Shown here in pieces: positions 35,559 to 44,504 of a stretch of 64,000 bases of DNA. A program made the position numbers and the translations under genes. Below the pieces are notes generated by a model. The model did no database searches. It was not told the origin of the DNA and was given only the letters and a program-made list of their open reading frames with translations. Position 1 is the first letter of the stretch; the number at the start of each line of letters is the position of its first letter. Source of the DNA: Nevskiaceae bacterium (GTDB taxonomy: Bacteria; Pseudomonadota; Gammaproteobacteria; Nevskiales; Nevskiaceae); contig SCRT01000005.1 in assembly GCA_004298465.1 (NCBI GenBank), positions 198,924 through 262,923 of the forward strand. Direction: 5' to 3'.

Positions 35559-37388
35559 TCAATGCGCATGTGGGGCCTCCGGGGCCGATGCATCGGGCTT
35601 CGGCGATCCGTGATCCATGCCCTCCATCGGCTGGTCGCCCATGTCGTGGCCCGCATGCGGGTCGGAGGTGGAGGCGCAGCGCGCCCGCAGGGCCGCGGCC
35701 ACCGTCGGATCGACCTTCTTGAGATCCATCGTTTTCAATGCAGCACAGTCGGGAGGAGGTTCGTCCGTGCCGCCCGGCGCGGGCGCCGCGTCGTGCGCGT
35801 CACCGTGGTCCATGCCCTTCATCGGCATCCCCTCCATGCCGTCCTTCGGCTGCGATGGGGAGGGCGCGGACTTGCCGTGCTGGGAGTGATCCATCCCGCT
35901 CATGCCCGGCATCGACTCCATGTCCATGCCCTTCGTGTCGTGCGACATCCCGCCCATCGAGTGCTTGCTGTGGTCCATGCCACCGCCGCCCTTGGGGCGC
36001 AGGATTTCGGTGGCATCGAGGCTCGGCGAGGCAGGCTGTTGCGCGCTGGGCAATTCGCGACCCACTGCACGGGCGAGTTCGGTGCGCGCGGCCCAGTAGT
36101 CACGCACCGCCTCGATGTACCCGGCATAGGCCTCGTATTCCTGCTGCTTGGCCAGGATCACCTCGAAGATGCCGATGAGCATGTAGTTCTGCTCTTTCTG
36201 CGCCTGCGCGACGACGGCTTCCTGGTGCGGGATCAGCACACTGCGGTACTCCTGGGCCAGGCTGCGAGTCGCCGCGACCCTGGCTGCGGCGAGCTGGACC
36301 TGGTTGGAGACGTCCAGTACACGGCCGTCGAGCTCGGCTTCCGCCTGGTCGAGGGCCGCTTGGGCCACCGCCACACGGCCGCCGCCCCAGTTGAACAGCG
36401 GCAGTTCGAGCGAGAGGGTGGGACCGACATCGAGCGCGCCGTCGTAATCGCGCTCACGCTCGACGCCGATCTCGACACCATTGACCAGTCGGGTGCGCCG
36501 GGTGAGTCCGAAACGCGAGGCGATCGCCTGGGAGGTGCGACGCAGGCCGGCCAGGTCCAGGCGGCTGTCGAGCGCGAGCTTCTGCAACGCGGCCACATCG
36601 TCTTCGTGCGACAACGGTTCGGGCAGACGCGCATCGAGTGACCAGCGGCTCTGTTCGGCAGAAAGACCCATCAGGCGGTTCAGCGATGAGCGTGACTCCA
36701 CCGCGGCGGCGCGGGCGGAGAGCGCGGCGAGCATCGCCTGGCTGGCGGCGGCCTGTTCCATCGCGAGTTCGCGCGCGCCGATGTTGCCGGCGTCGAAGTA
36801 ACGCTGCGCGAGGTTGGCGGAGGCGCGTTGCGCCTTGGCTGCTGCATCGCGCATCTGCGCGAGCTGTTCGTCGCCGACCGCGTCGAACCAGGCGGTCTCG
36901 ACCTGCGCGGAGAGATCCAAGGCGGCAGATGCCACGCCGAGCTTGGCGGCCTCGAACTGGGCCTGCGCGTAGCGGGTGTTCGCCGGCAGGAACAGCAGGT
37001 TCACGAAGTTGAACGCGATGCCCAGCGTCAGCTGCGGCACGTTCGCACCCGCGCTCGAATCGCCCGCCAGGCGCGTCAACGAGAACGTGGGGTTGGCGAG
37101 GCGACCGGCGTCGTACACCTCGGCCGCGGCAAACCCAAGGCGTGCGGCCTCGCGGCGTACGTCGGGGTTATTGATCAGCGCGAGCTGCACCGCCGTATCG
37201 GCCGTCAGCGGATCGCGCAGCGCCTGATTCGTGAACGCCTTGGCGTCGGCGATCTGTGGCAGGACGCGACCGCGTTCGGCCGTCATCTTGCCTACATCGG
37301 CGCGACCCCAGTCGGCAGGCACACTGGCACAGCCGGCGAGCCCTGCCAACAGTAGGGACGCAGGCACCATCTTGAGTCGGGAAACCAC
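35559..37388 (-). CDS. TolC-family outer-membrane lipoprotein with a copper-binding Met/His tail
   Basis: The start is the GTG at 37388, 5 bp after GGAGG (37394-37398); an internal ATG six codons later also fits. The 609-residue product has a lipoprotein signal (LLLAGLAGCASV), then two TolC-type repeats with long helices (QFEAAKLGVASAALDLSAQ, LDQAEAELDGRVLDVSNQVQ) to about residue 440. The last 165 residues repeat MDHSKHS-, MGGMSHD- and GMDHG-like elements as in CopB or PcoB. The fusion combines an efflux duct or adaptor with a metal sponge. CopB-like function is inferred; the usual CopB barrel is not seen. Confidence 0.85.
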   Translation of the reverse strand: MVSRLKMVPASLLLAGLAGCASVPADWGRADVGKMTAERGRVLPQIADAKAFTNQALRDPLTADTAVQLALINNPDVRREAARLGFAAAEVYDAGRLANPTFSLTRLAGDSSAGANVPQLTLGIAFNFVNLLFLPANTRYAQAQFEAAKLGVASAALDLSAQVETAWFDAVGDEQLAQMRDAAAKAQRASANLAQRYFDAGNIGARELAMEQAAASQAMLAALSARAAAVESRSSLNRLMGLSAEQSRWSLDARLPEPLSHEDDVAALQKLALDSRLDLAGLRRTSQAIASRFGLTRRTRLVNGVEIGVERERDYDGALDVGPTLSLELPLFNWGGGRVAVAQAALDQAEAELDGRVLDVSNQVQLAAARVAATRSLAQEYRSVLIPHQEAVVAQAQKEQNYMLIGIFEVILAKQQEYEAYAGYIEAVRDYWAARTELARAVGRELPSAQQPASPSLDATEILRPKGGGGMDHSKHSMGGMSHDTKGMDMESMPGMSGMDHSQHGKSAPSPSQPKDGMEGMPMKGMDHGDAHDAAPAPGGTDEPPPDCAALKTMDLKKVDPTVAAALRARCASTSDPHAGHDMGDQPMEGMDHGSPKPDASAPEAPHAH

Positions 37389-37493
37389 GAAAACCTCCCA
37401 CAAGTCTTGAGGAGCGCCTCACGCCGCGACGGGCGAAGGCGGGCTCGAACAGTCGGGCGCAGGGATCACCTGCGCCGCGACCGCGGCTTTGCC

Positions 37494-37937
37494 TCAGGAC
37501 TTACTGGGGGGTCGAATCAGATCCAGGCCGTGCGCGGCGCGCAGACCCGAATGGGCTTCCTGCAGGGGGAAGGCGGCCGATGCAGCCGCAAAGAAACTGC
37601 TCGAAGTCAGACTCGCGATTCCGGGGCCGCCACTCACGCAGCCGACGGTTGCACAGGAGCATCCGCACTGGCAGCCGACCTTCGCGGCGCCGACCTTGGC
37701 ATCGGCCGTGGTCTTCGCGTCCGCGCCCATGTGATGGTGCTGATGATCCGCCGGATCGGTGTGATCCATCGGCATGGCCATCCCGGCGTGGTGCATGCCC
37801 GCCGGCATCGCGGCATTCGGTTCCGTCATCGTCATCTGGCCGTGCGCGCAGCGCATCCCCATCGCCGTGGCTGTGGATTGAAAACCCACGCACCACGCGA
37901 TCAGTAGGACGAACAGACGGAAAGCGGATGGACGCAT
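37494..37937 (-). CDS. Small exported Cys/His/Met-rich protein, CopL-like (copy 2)
   Basis: The 147-residue product has a signal peptide (LFVLLIAWCVGFQSTATAMG), Met/His-rich segments (MPAGMHHAGMAMPMDHTD, DHQHHHMG), a Cys cluster CQCGCSC and the C-terminal LDLIRPPSKS. The shared LIRPPS ending and composition link it to the protein at 14241-14642. It is the first gene of the long copper run, 92 bp after a MerR/CueR-type promoter, as expected for a CopL-like regulatory or metal-binding leader protein. Confidence 0.65.
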   Translation of the reverse strand: MRPSAFRLFVLLIAWCVGFQSTATAMGMRCAHGQMTMTEPNAAMPAGMHHAGMAMPMDHTDPADHQHHHMGADAKTTADAKVGAAKVGCQCGCSCATVGCVSGGPGIASLTSSSFFAAASAAFPLQEAHSGLRAAHGLDLIRPPSKS

Positions 37938-38031
37938 GCGGCTGATTAGACGCGGAGGACGGCAGAAGTTCAATGACGCGCGAAAAAACGGGTGAAGCCT
38001 TGCCCTTGATTCGACGGCGCGACTCGAAATT

Positions 38032-38063
38032 AGTATGCACCCTGGAGTATGGTCCAGAGTCAA
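38032..38063 (-). promoter_or_regulatory. CueR/MerR-type promoter of the copper operon
   Basis: On the minus strand TTGACT (38058-38063) is followed by the dyad CTGGACCATACTCCAG (38042-38057) and a CATACT -10 box at 38032-38037, giving an overlong spacer of 19-20 bp. This is the signature of promoters activated by CueR-like proteins on metal binding. It points into the CopL-like gene and the 22-gene run. A MerR protein encoded at 13702 or 20275 is the obvious candidate activator. Confidence 0.75.
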
Positions 38064-38093
38064 GCGGGTTGGTGGATGGAGGACGATGGAAGG

Positions 38094-38595
38094 TCAGTCG
38101 AAGGTTCTCAGCGAAGAGTCCGGGATCTCGAATTCGCTGAGAAATTGAACGAAAGCGTCGGCTCGAACAACGAACACCGTGCTTTTCGCGCGCATAGGCC
38201 GGATCCACGCCACCGCCGTAATCCTCCGGGGTCAGCGCCTTCGTACGCGCCAGCACTTGCTTACGAAAACGCACAATAGGCCCATCGACCACGTCCGCGT
38301 GGTCGAGGGTCCCGTCCGACAGCGAGACGCGAGCCGGATCAGACCGGGCAACCTTCAGATCCGCCGTCGTCACGATCACGATGAAGTAGAAACCGATCGT
38401 CGGTAGCTTTTCCGAGCGGTCGTCACGCTCCTCGTGCGCCAAGGCCTTGGTGGCCTGCACGAGGATGCCCGCAGTGCGCTGCAGCATCGACTGGTCGTTC
38501 GCGGATTGTCCACGGACGGCGCAGAACTGAGCTTCGGGGAAACTCGGATCGACAGGCAGATCATCCCATGCCGAGCGGTACCGACGACTGAAGAA
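38094..38595 (-). pseudogene. Frameshifted C-terminal remnant, unidentified
   Basis: The minus strand encodes, without a start, SAWDDLPVDPSFPEAQFCAV, QSMLQRTAGILVQATKALAH and KLPTIGFYFIVIVTTADLKV. After a single-base frameshift near 38190 it continues in another frame with VFVVRADAFVQFLSEFEIPD to the stop at 38094-38096. The two parts together read like the end of a real protein, but I do not recognise its family. It sits between the copper promoter and tnpA, as expected for debris of an older cargo gene. The remaining DNA of this gap (38596-38741) shows nothing clear. Confidence 0.55.
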
Positions 38596-38741
38596 TCAGG
38601 GCATTGGACCCACGTGACGACAGCGGACTACTCTTTTGCGCGCGGCGTGGCCACAGGGATGCCCTCAAACTCCTCGCAACGAAGTAAGGCTGCGATTCCG
38701 AAAGCTAACGCCGCCGGATCACCGATCGCCATCGTCGGCGC

Positions 38742-41687
38742 TCAGTGCACAGTGACCAGCGACGTGGGTCGGTTCCGCAAGCCCGGCATTCCACTCAGAA
38801 TCCGGTCGGCGTAGTCATCGATCGGCCAATGCAGGGTGCCGCGGAGATTCACGTTCCAGAGACGAGCCGGGCCCACATGGGCCAGCACACCGGCCGGCGC
38901 GATGATCTGCCTTGCCGCCAAGCGCTCGGACGCGGCCTGGATCTGCTGCGTGGTCCACGTCATCATCAGGTTGGTGAGCAGCGTCAAGCTTCCCGAAATC
39001 GCTTCGAGCGATTCGTTGGTACGGCCCTTCTGGTGCGGCATCCTTCCCGAGTAGATCGCGCGTTGCAGCACATGCACCGCCTCGCCGCGATTGAGCACGC
39101 GGTGCAGCTCCCGACGAAAACTCGGCTTCGTGTAGTAGTCGCACAGGAACAGCGTTCTCTGAAGTTGCCCGAACTGATTGCCGGCAGCTCGAACATCGTC
39201 GCCCACCGCGTCGGATCCGAATTTCTGGCAGGCAAGGATCGCGGTCAGCGTGCCATCCTTGACCGATGCGGCGACCCGCATGAGTTCATCGTAGCTCTTG
39301 ATGAACACCTTCAGCGAGATGAACTTCGTCACCGGCTTGAGGATCTCCGGAACTTCGGTACCGTGGGGCACCAGCAGCTTTCGCTCGTCGAGATCGCGGA
39401 TGCGCGGGAACAGGTCCAGACGCAGCAGTTTGGCGAGGCCAATCGCGAAATTCGTGTAGCCGTGCGTATCGACCGCCAAGTGCTGGAGCTTCTCGGAGTA
39501 TTGGCGCAGATGGCCTTCGATCGCGTGCCCCGCCTGACGAATCCCCAGAATGATAGGGCGGTCGTAGAGAATGCCCCATCGGCCCGAGGTGTGCGTGTAG
39601 GTGCCGATGGCCGGCGTCTTGAGCCGCGGCTCCGTGCGCGAGTTGTGAAGGCGTCGCGAGGTCTCCAGGCTCATCATGTCCGACGACGCCCAGGCCTCCG
39701 CGCCCCAATGCTCGACGACCTTGTGTCGAAGCATGAATTCCACCACGGCCGCGTTCGCCGCTCGAATGTGCTTTGAGGGCTCGATTATGCGGATCATGGA
39801 TGTGATCTGTTCGGCCGTGAGCCCGGGGCACATCATGGAGACCGCCTTCGCACTCAGATTCGTGCCGTTGACCAACAGAGCGGCATAGACGGCGATCAGC
39901 TCCAGCTTGTCTCCGGGCGGGCGCCCGAGGAGCTTCCATGAGAATCGCGTCTCCGCATCGATCTTCAGGATCAGCTCGGGCAACTGGATTGGCCCCATCT
40001 CGTCGGCCAGTGCGCGCTTGTAATCTTTGTACCCGATCGGCGCCTCCTCGGGCTCGATTGGGGCGATGCTCATCCGCGTCTTGTCGATCTTGAAGTCGCC
40101 GGCCTCGCAGGCCGCCGCCAGCTCCTTGAGCTTTTCGGGGAGTTGCTGAAGGTAGGGGGCGAGAAACTCCTCCCCGCGCTCGGGATGGTTCAACTCCGAG
40201 TAGTACCTGAGCCGTTGCGCCTTCCAGGCGTCCGGTGAAATCAGAAGTTCATCTCGGCTGCGATGATCCTCGCTGTGGGAAACGTAAAGCTCGCCTGTTC
40301 GCAGCGCGCGATGGGTCTCGTCAAGGGTCGAGGCGGCGAAGGCCCGGAATGCATCGTCGGGATCGGTGTTCTCGTTCACCAACCTGTCCCAGGGTGGCTT
40401 GCACGGGGCGTCGCCATGGTTGGGAAGGCGCTTTTTCTTACTGTCGAGAAGCTCCTTGAGCATTTCCACGGATTGTTTCGCGACGCCGTTGTCCGTGCCT
40501 TCGAGTTCCAGGTCGAGCAGGGGACGAATGAGACCCTCGACTTTGCTGTATTCCTTTGCCAACAACTCGCGGGTGGCTTCGGATTTGTTCGGGTTCACCT
40601 TGCCGAGGAAGCGTGAGACGATCTCCATCGTCTGCTGTCGCGTGGTATCAAGATCGAGCGCATCGGTCTCCATGACCGTCTTGATCTCTTCGATGCCTCG
40701 CATCATGTCCAGCGCCGACGCCGCGTTCGTCTCCCCAACCTGCGTTCGCAGGGATGTCTTGAGCGTTGCGAACGCTTTCCTCGACATTTGAATCACGAGG
40801 TCAGACTGCCGCATCAGCGTGTGCCAGAGAAACGACACCAGCTCGAGTGTCCTCAGAGGATCCGTCAAGCGCTCGATGCGGGATGGCTTGCGATTGGCCA
40901 ACTCCCTGGCGTAATACTTCACGCGCTCGACCGGGATGCCTTGGATAATGGTCCTGTTGACGCCGAGCCCTTTGAGAAACGCGACCTTCTCACTGACATT
41001 GCCGCGAGCGCGAGGGCCCTTTCCACTGGGTGGTTTCTTCAGCCATTCCATGACGGTCGCGCGTCCTGTGCCGTGCGGCGCAAGCAGTGCTTGCAGCCAT
41101 TCCTCTCGTTTGGCGTAGGGAATGACCCGATCAATCTCCTTGAAGAGGGCGCGTTCCGAGCCGGCGAACTTCGTACCGCACACGCGCTCGTAGGCCGATT
41201 CGGCGCGGAGAAGGTATTTGTGGTCGTAGCTCCACCTGCGCGCCTTATCCAGCAATTCCTGCTTTGACGAGGTAGCCACAACCACTTGGTCGAGGTAGTC
41301 CGCGAGCTGGCGATCGGCATCGAACGTCGGCTTCTGCCACCCCAGACGCTCCATGGCCCAGGCGAGCTGCTTCATCTTCGTCCGCTCGCCCTTGTACAGG
41401 CGCTTCAAGGACGCGATCGACGGCGCCGGCAATTCCACTTGGTCGCTGACGTATTTGAGGAGGGTCTTGGGTAGTACGTTGATCGTGTCCAGTTTGGTCC
41501 CGGACAGACCGAGAAAGCCGAGCTGGATGGCCGCAGCAATGTGGTTCGAAGGTCGGAATTGCTGCTTCAGCGAAGCGAGATCCTCGGCGCTGAAGGTGAA
41601 AAAGGCCTGGATCTGGTACTCGCTCAGCTCAGGCGGCAGACTCCGCCGCCCGAGGAAGGTGCCCTGCCAGATCTGCATCGTGCTCAC
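38742..41687 (-). CDS. tnpA: Tn3-family transposase TnpA
   Basis: The 981-residue protein has the standard Tn3 length and ends close to the expected C-terminal pattern (GTLHWPIDDYADRILSGMPG). The DDE residues fall in ASSDMMSLETSRR, LAVDTHGYTNFAIG and NRGEAVHVLQRAIYSGR. The N-terminal DNA-binding half begins QGTFLGRRSLPPELSEYQIQ. The gene is intact and its start is 194 bp inside the right terminal repeat. With both ends and the resolution genes present, the element may still be mobile. Confidence 0.95.
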   Translation of the reverse strand: MSTMQIWQGTFLGRRSLPPELSEYQIQAFFTFSAEDLASLKQQFRPSNHIAAAIQLGFLGLSGTKLDTINVLPKTLLKYVSDQVELPAPSIASLKRLYKGERTKMKQLAWAMERLGWQKPTFDADRQLADYLDQVVVATSSKQELLDKARRWSYDHKYLLRAESAYERVCGTKFAGSERALFKEIDRVIPYAKREEWLQALLAPHGTGRATVMEWLKKPPSGKGPRARGNVSEKVAFLKGLGVNRTIIQGIPVERVKYYARELANRKPSRIERLTDPLRTLELVSFLWHTLMRQSDLVIQMSRKAFATLKTSLRTQVGETNAASALDMMRGIEEIKTVMETDALDLDTTRQQTMEIVSRFLGKVNPNKSEATRELLAKEYSKVEGLIRPLLDLELEGTDNGVAKQSVEMLKELLDSKKKRLPNHGDAPCKPPWDRLVNENTDPDDAFRAFAASTLDETHRALRTGELYVSHSEDHRSRDELLISPDAWKAQRLRYYSELNHPERGEEFLAPYLQQLPEKLKELAAACEAGDFKIDKTRMSIAPIEPEEAPIGYKDYKRALADEMGPIQLPELILKIDAETRFSWKLLGRPPGDKLELIAVYAALLVNGTNLSAKAVSMMCPGLTAEQITSMIRIIEPSKHIRAANAAVVEFMLRHKVVEHWGAEAWASSDMMSLETSRRLHNSRTEPRLKTPAIGTYTHTSGRWGILYDRPIILGIRQAGHAIEGHLRQYSEKLQHLAVDTHGYTNFAIGLAKLLRLDLFPRIRDLDERKLLVPHGTEVPEILKPVTKFISLKVFIKSYDELMRVAASVKDGTLTAILACQKFGSDAVGDDVRAAGNQFGQLQRTLFLCDYYTKPSFRRELHRVLNRGEAVHVLQRAIYSGRMPHQKGRTNESLEAISGSLTLLTNLMMTWTTQQIQAASERLAARQIIAPAGVLAHVGPARLWNVNLRGTLHWPIDDYADRILSGMPGLRNRPTSLVTVH

Positions 41688-41880
41688 GACGTCCCCAGTC
41701 GAGATTTTGGACGGACCCGAACCGTACCACCGGTTGGCGTGACGCGCGTGTGGAAGGGGACAATGCCGCCGAACGGATTGTCATGGACGGGTCAGATGAT
41801 GGTAAGCGGGAGGGGGCCGCGCGTCGGCGGTTCGACGGGGAAGCGAATTTCCCTGATGGCCGCAGTAGTGACCTATGCCT

Positions 41881-41916
41881 AAAGTGCGGTTTTTACACCG
41901 CGGGTACGTTTACCCC
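41881..41916 (-). repeat. Transposon right terminal inverted repeat
   Basis: The repeat reads AAAGTGCGGTTTTTACACCG inward and ends GTACGTTTACCCC at the outer border. Its complement pairs with 2415-2450 at 31 of 36 positions. Confidence 0.93.
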
Positions 41917-41921
41917 ATACC
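41917..41921. repeat. Right target-site duplication of the transposon (ATACC)
   Basis: ATACC follows the right terminal repeat at once and matches 2410-2414 exactly. Both copies overlap codons of the interrupted acyl-CoA synthetase gene. Confidence 0.95.
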
Positions 41922-43438
41922 GGCAGTGGTACGCGCGCGTGGGGCGGCTGGCCTCAGCGCTCACCGGGCTCGGCGTTGAGCCCGGCGCCACGATCGCCGT
42001 GATGGACTGGGACAGCCACCGTTACCTGGAATGCTTCTTTGCAGTGCCGATGATGGGCTGCGTGATGCAGACGGTGAATATCCGCCTGTCGCCGGAGCAG
42101 GTGCTGTACACGCTCAACCACGCAGGTGCCGACGTGGTGCTGGTCAACGCGGACTTCATCCCGCTCGTCGCCGCCATCCGCGGCAAACTGGAAAAGGACG
42201 TCCAGTTCATCCTGCTGCGCGATGCGGACGCACCGGCGCAACCTGGCGCCGACCTGCCGTTCGTGGGCGAATACGAGGCGCTGCTGGCCAGCGCGTCGCC
42301 GGACTACATCTTCCCGGACTTTGACGAAAACACCCTCGCCACAACGTTTTACACTTCCGGCACCACGGGGCTGCCGAAAGGCGTGTACTACAGCCACCGC
42401 CAGCTCGTGCTGCATGCGCTCGGCCTGGCCGCTGCCTTCGGCACCGCGCCGGCGAACGGGCGCATCCACACCGAAGACGTGTACCTGCCGATCACGCCCA
42501 TGTTCCACGTCCATGCCTGGGGCATGCCCTATCTCGCGACAATGCTCGGCCTGAAGCAGATCTACTGCGGCCGCTATGACGGCGGGCTGCTCCTGAAGCT
42601 GATCCGCGACGAGCACGTCACGCTCACGCACTGCGTTCCCACCTTGCTGCACATGCTGCTGACGCACCCTGATTCGGCAAAGACCGACCTTTCACACGTC
42701 AAGATGGTCGTCGGTGGTTCCGCCATGCCGGTCGGCCTTGCCAAGCAGGCGCTGACGCGCGGGCTGGACGTGTACACCGGCTACGGCATGTCGGAAACCG
42801 GCCCCATAGTGACCACTGCGCACCTGTCCTCCGCGCAGGTGGCCCTCGACCTCGACGCCCAGGCGCCGTTGCGTTGCCGTACCGGTCGGGCCGTGCCGCT
42901 ATGCGAGCTGTACGTGACCGGCACCGATGGCAAGGAAGCGCCGCACGACGGCGCTGCGGAAGGTGAACTCACGCTCATCGCCCCGTGGCTGACACAGGGC
43001 TACTACAAGGAACCGGAGAAATCCGAGGTCCTGTGGGAAGGCGGGCGCCTGCACACCGGTGACGTGGCGACGATCGACGCGAACGGGGAAATGATGATCC
43101 GCGACCGCATCAAGGATGTCATCAAGACCGGCGGCGAATGGATCAGTTCGCTGACGCTGGAGAACTTGATCTCGCAGCACCCCGGCGTCGGTGAAGTCGC
43201 CGTCATCGCCGTGCCGGACAAGAAATGGGGCGAACGGCCGATGGCGCTGATCGTGCCGGCTGGCGGCCAGCACGTCGAACCCGAAGCCGTTCGCAGCCGC
43301 CTGCAGGCTGCTGCGGCACGCGGCGAGATCTCCAAGTACGGCGTGCCGGACGAAATCCGCATCGTCACGGAACTGGCCAAGACCAGTGTCGGCAAGCTGA
43401 ACAAGAAAGCGATGCGCGACCAGTACCGCGCCGTGTAA
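41917..43438 (+). pseudogene. Acyl-CoA synthetase, 3' fragment (main body) after the transposon
   Basis: This fragment continues the frame begun at 2279 and encodes about 505 residues of an AMP-dependent synthetase: TTFYTSGTTGLPKGVYYSHR is the AMP/ATP-binding loop, GYGMSETGP the A5 motif, LHTGDVATID and IRDRIKDVIKTGGEWIS the hinge motifs, and TSVGKLNKKAM carries the C-terminal catalytic lysine. The enzyme would activate a fatty or aromatic acid to its CoA ester. It has lost its native promoter and first 45 codons. The frame is open back into the transposon, so a fusion starting inside the right end cannot be excluded. No other lesion is seen. Confidence 0.88.
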
Positions 43439-43452
43439 AGGGGCTGCAAACC

Positions 43453-43480
43453 GGCCCGCTCATCAGCAGATCAGCGGGCC
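43453..43480. terminator. Stem-loop between convergent genes
   Basis: GGCCCGCT and AGCGGGCC form a perfect 8-bp stem around a 12-base loop, between the synthetase stop and the convergent MipA-like gene stop. There is no strong T-run, so its role is inferred from position. Confidence 0.45.
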
Positions 43481-43484
43481 TTGA

Positions 43485-44387
43485 TCACGGCAGCGCACCA
43501 CCGAAGAGATAGCCCAGGGTGAAGTTGAACGTGCCCTGGGTCTTCTCGTGTGTGAACGGGCTGCGCGCCGCGTCGTTCAACAGGTGGTTGCCGGCGCCGG
43601 TTCCGTTCACGAACCAGCGGTCGTGAAAGAACCAGGTGGCACTGATGCCGAATTTCACGGATCGAACGCCGCCTTTCGCGTCGAATACCGGCAAACCAGT
43701 GGCGTGCGACTGGTCCGCCGTCACGCTGAAGAATTCCCGCATGTTGCCGCCGCTGGCGAACGTCACAGAAGGCCCGGCGAACACCACGAAACGATGCTCG
43801 CGCGACCCAGCCACCGGCATGTAGATGCTGGCATCCCCGATATAGCCGTCATAACCCCCGCCCAAGGCCTGACGGAAATCCAGCCGGAACACGACCGGGA
43901 ACAGGACGTATTCACCAAAGATCTTGGCTTCTGCCGTCGGCCCGACGCGCCGCCGCGACGTGACCCGGAAATTGTCGTTGAGCTTGCGGCCGAGGTCGTA
44001 GGTTGCCGCCAACCCGATACGGTAGTTGCGCCCGTGGAAGACGTTGACCCCCAGCCCTTCGCCGGCGGAGAAGAACGCCAAGTCGCGGTAACGCACATCG
44101 AAGCTCGGAGCCGGCACCAGTTCGTAGGTGGAGGCACCGTCATAATCTGGCTGAAAGCTGAACCCCATGCCGAGTGCAGTCTGCCACTTCGGGGCTTCCG
44201 GCATAAAGTACGCACGTAGCGGAACACCTGCCGAATACTGCCATTCCGCGAGCGGCGACGGGGTTTGCGCACCGGCCGTCCCCGGCAGCAAGCTGCCGCC
44301 ACAGCACAAGGCCGCAGCAACACCCGCCCATCCGTGAAGAACGCCCGCCCCGGTTTTCACGATGCTGCCCCACGTTTTCTGCGCCAT
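43485..44387 (-). CDS. MipA/OmpV-family outer-membrane protein
   Basis: The 300-residue product has a signal peptide (AGVAAALCCGGSLLPGTAGA) and a beta-rich chain with MipA/OmpV features: ALGMGFSFQPDYDGASTYEL near the start of the mature part, then VPAPSFDVRYRDLAFFSAGE and a final aromatic strand FNFTLGYLFGGALP. Family members are outer-membrane barrels, some acting as scaffolds for murein enzymes. The gene stands alone downstream of the interrupted synthetase gene and upstream of nothing obviously related. Confidence 0.85.
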   Translation of the reverse strand: MAQKTWGSIVKTGAGVLHGWAGVAAALCCGGSLLPGTAGAQTPSPLAEWQYSAGVPLRAYFMPEAPKWQTALGMGFSFQPDYDGASTYELVPAPSFDVRYRDLAFFSAGEGLGVNVFHGRNYRIGLAATYDLGRKLNDNFRVTSRRRVGPTAEAKIFGEYVLFPVVFRLDFRQALGGGYDGYIGDASIYMPVAGSREHRFVVFAGPSVTFASGGNMREFFSVTADQSHATGLPVFDAKGGVRSVKFGISATWFFHDRWFVNGTGAGNHLLNDAARSPFTHEKTQGTFNFTLGYLFGGALP

Positions 44388-44504
44388 GCGGTGGAGTATG
44401 GCAAAGCTGCCCGACAGGTGTTTCGGCGCACACCGGCGGGCGGGGCCGTTCTTTTCGGCTGCTTGCCGGTCACCGCTTACTGTTTACGCCGTCCAATTGC
44501 GTTT

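Noticed and set aside
41750..41916. Possible new start of the synthetase inside the transposon right end
   Set aside because: The frame is open by chance through the terminal repeat, there is no good ribosome-binding site, and the peptide has no relation to the enzyme family.
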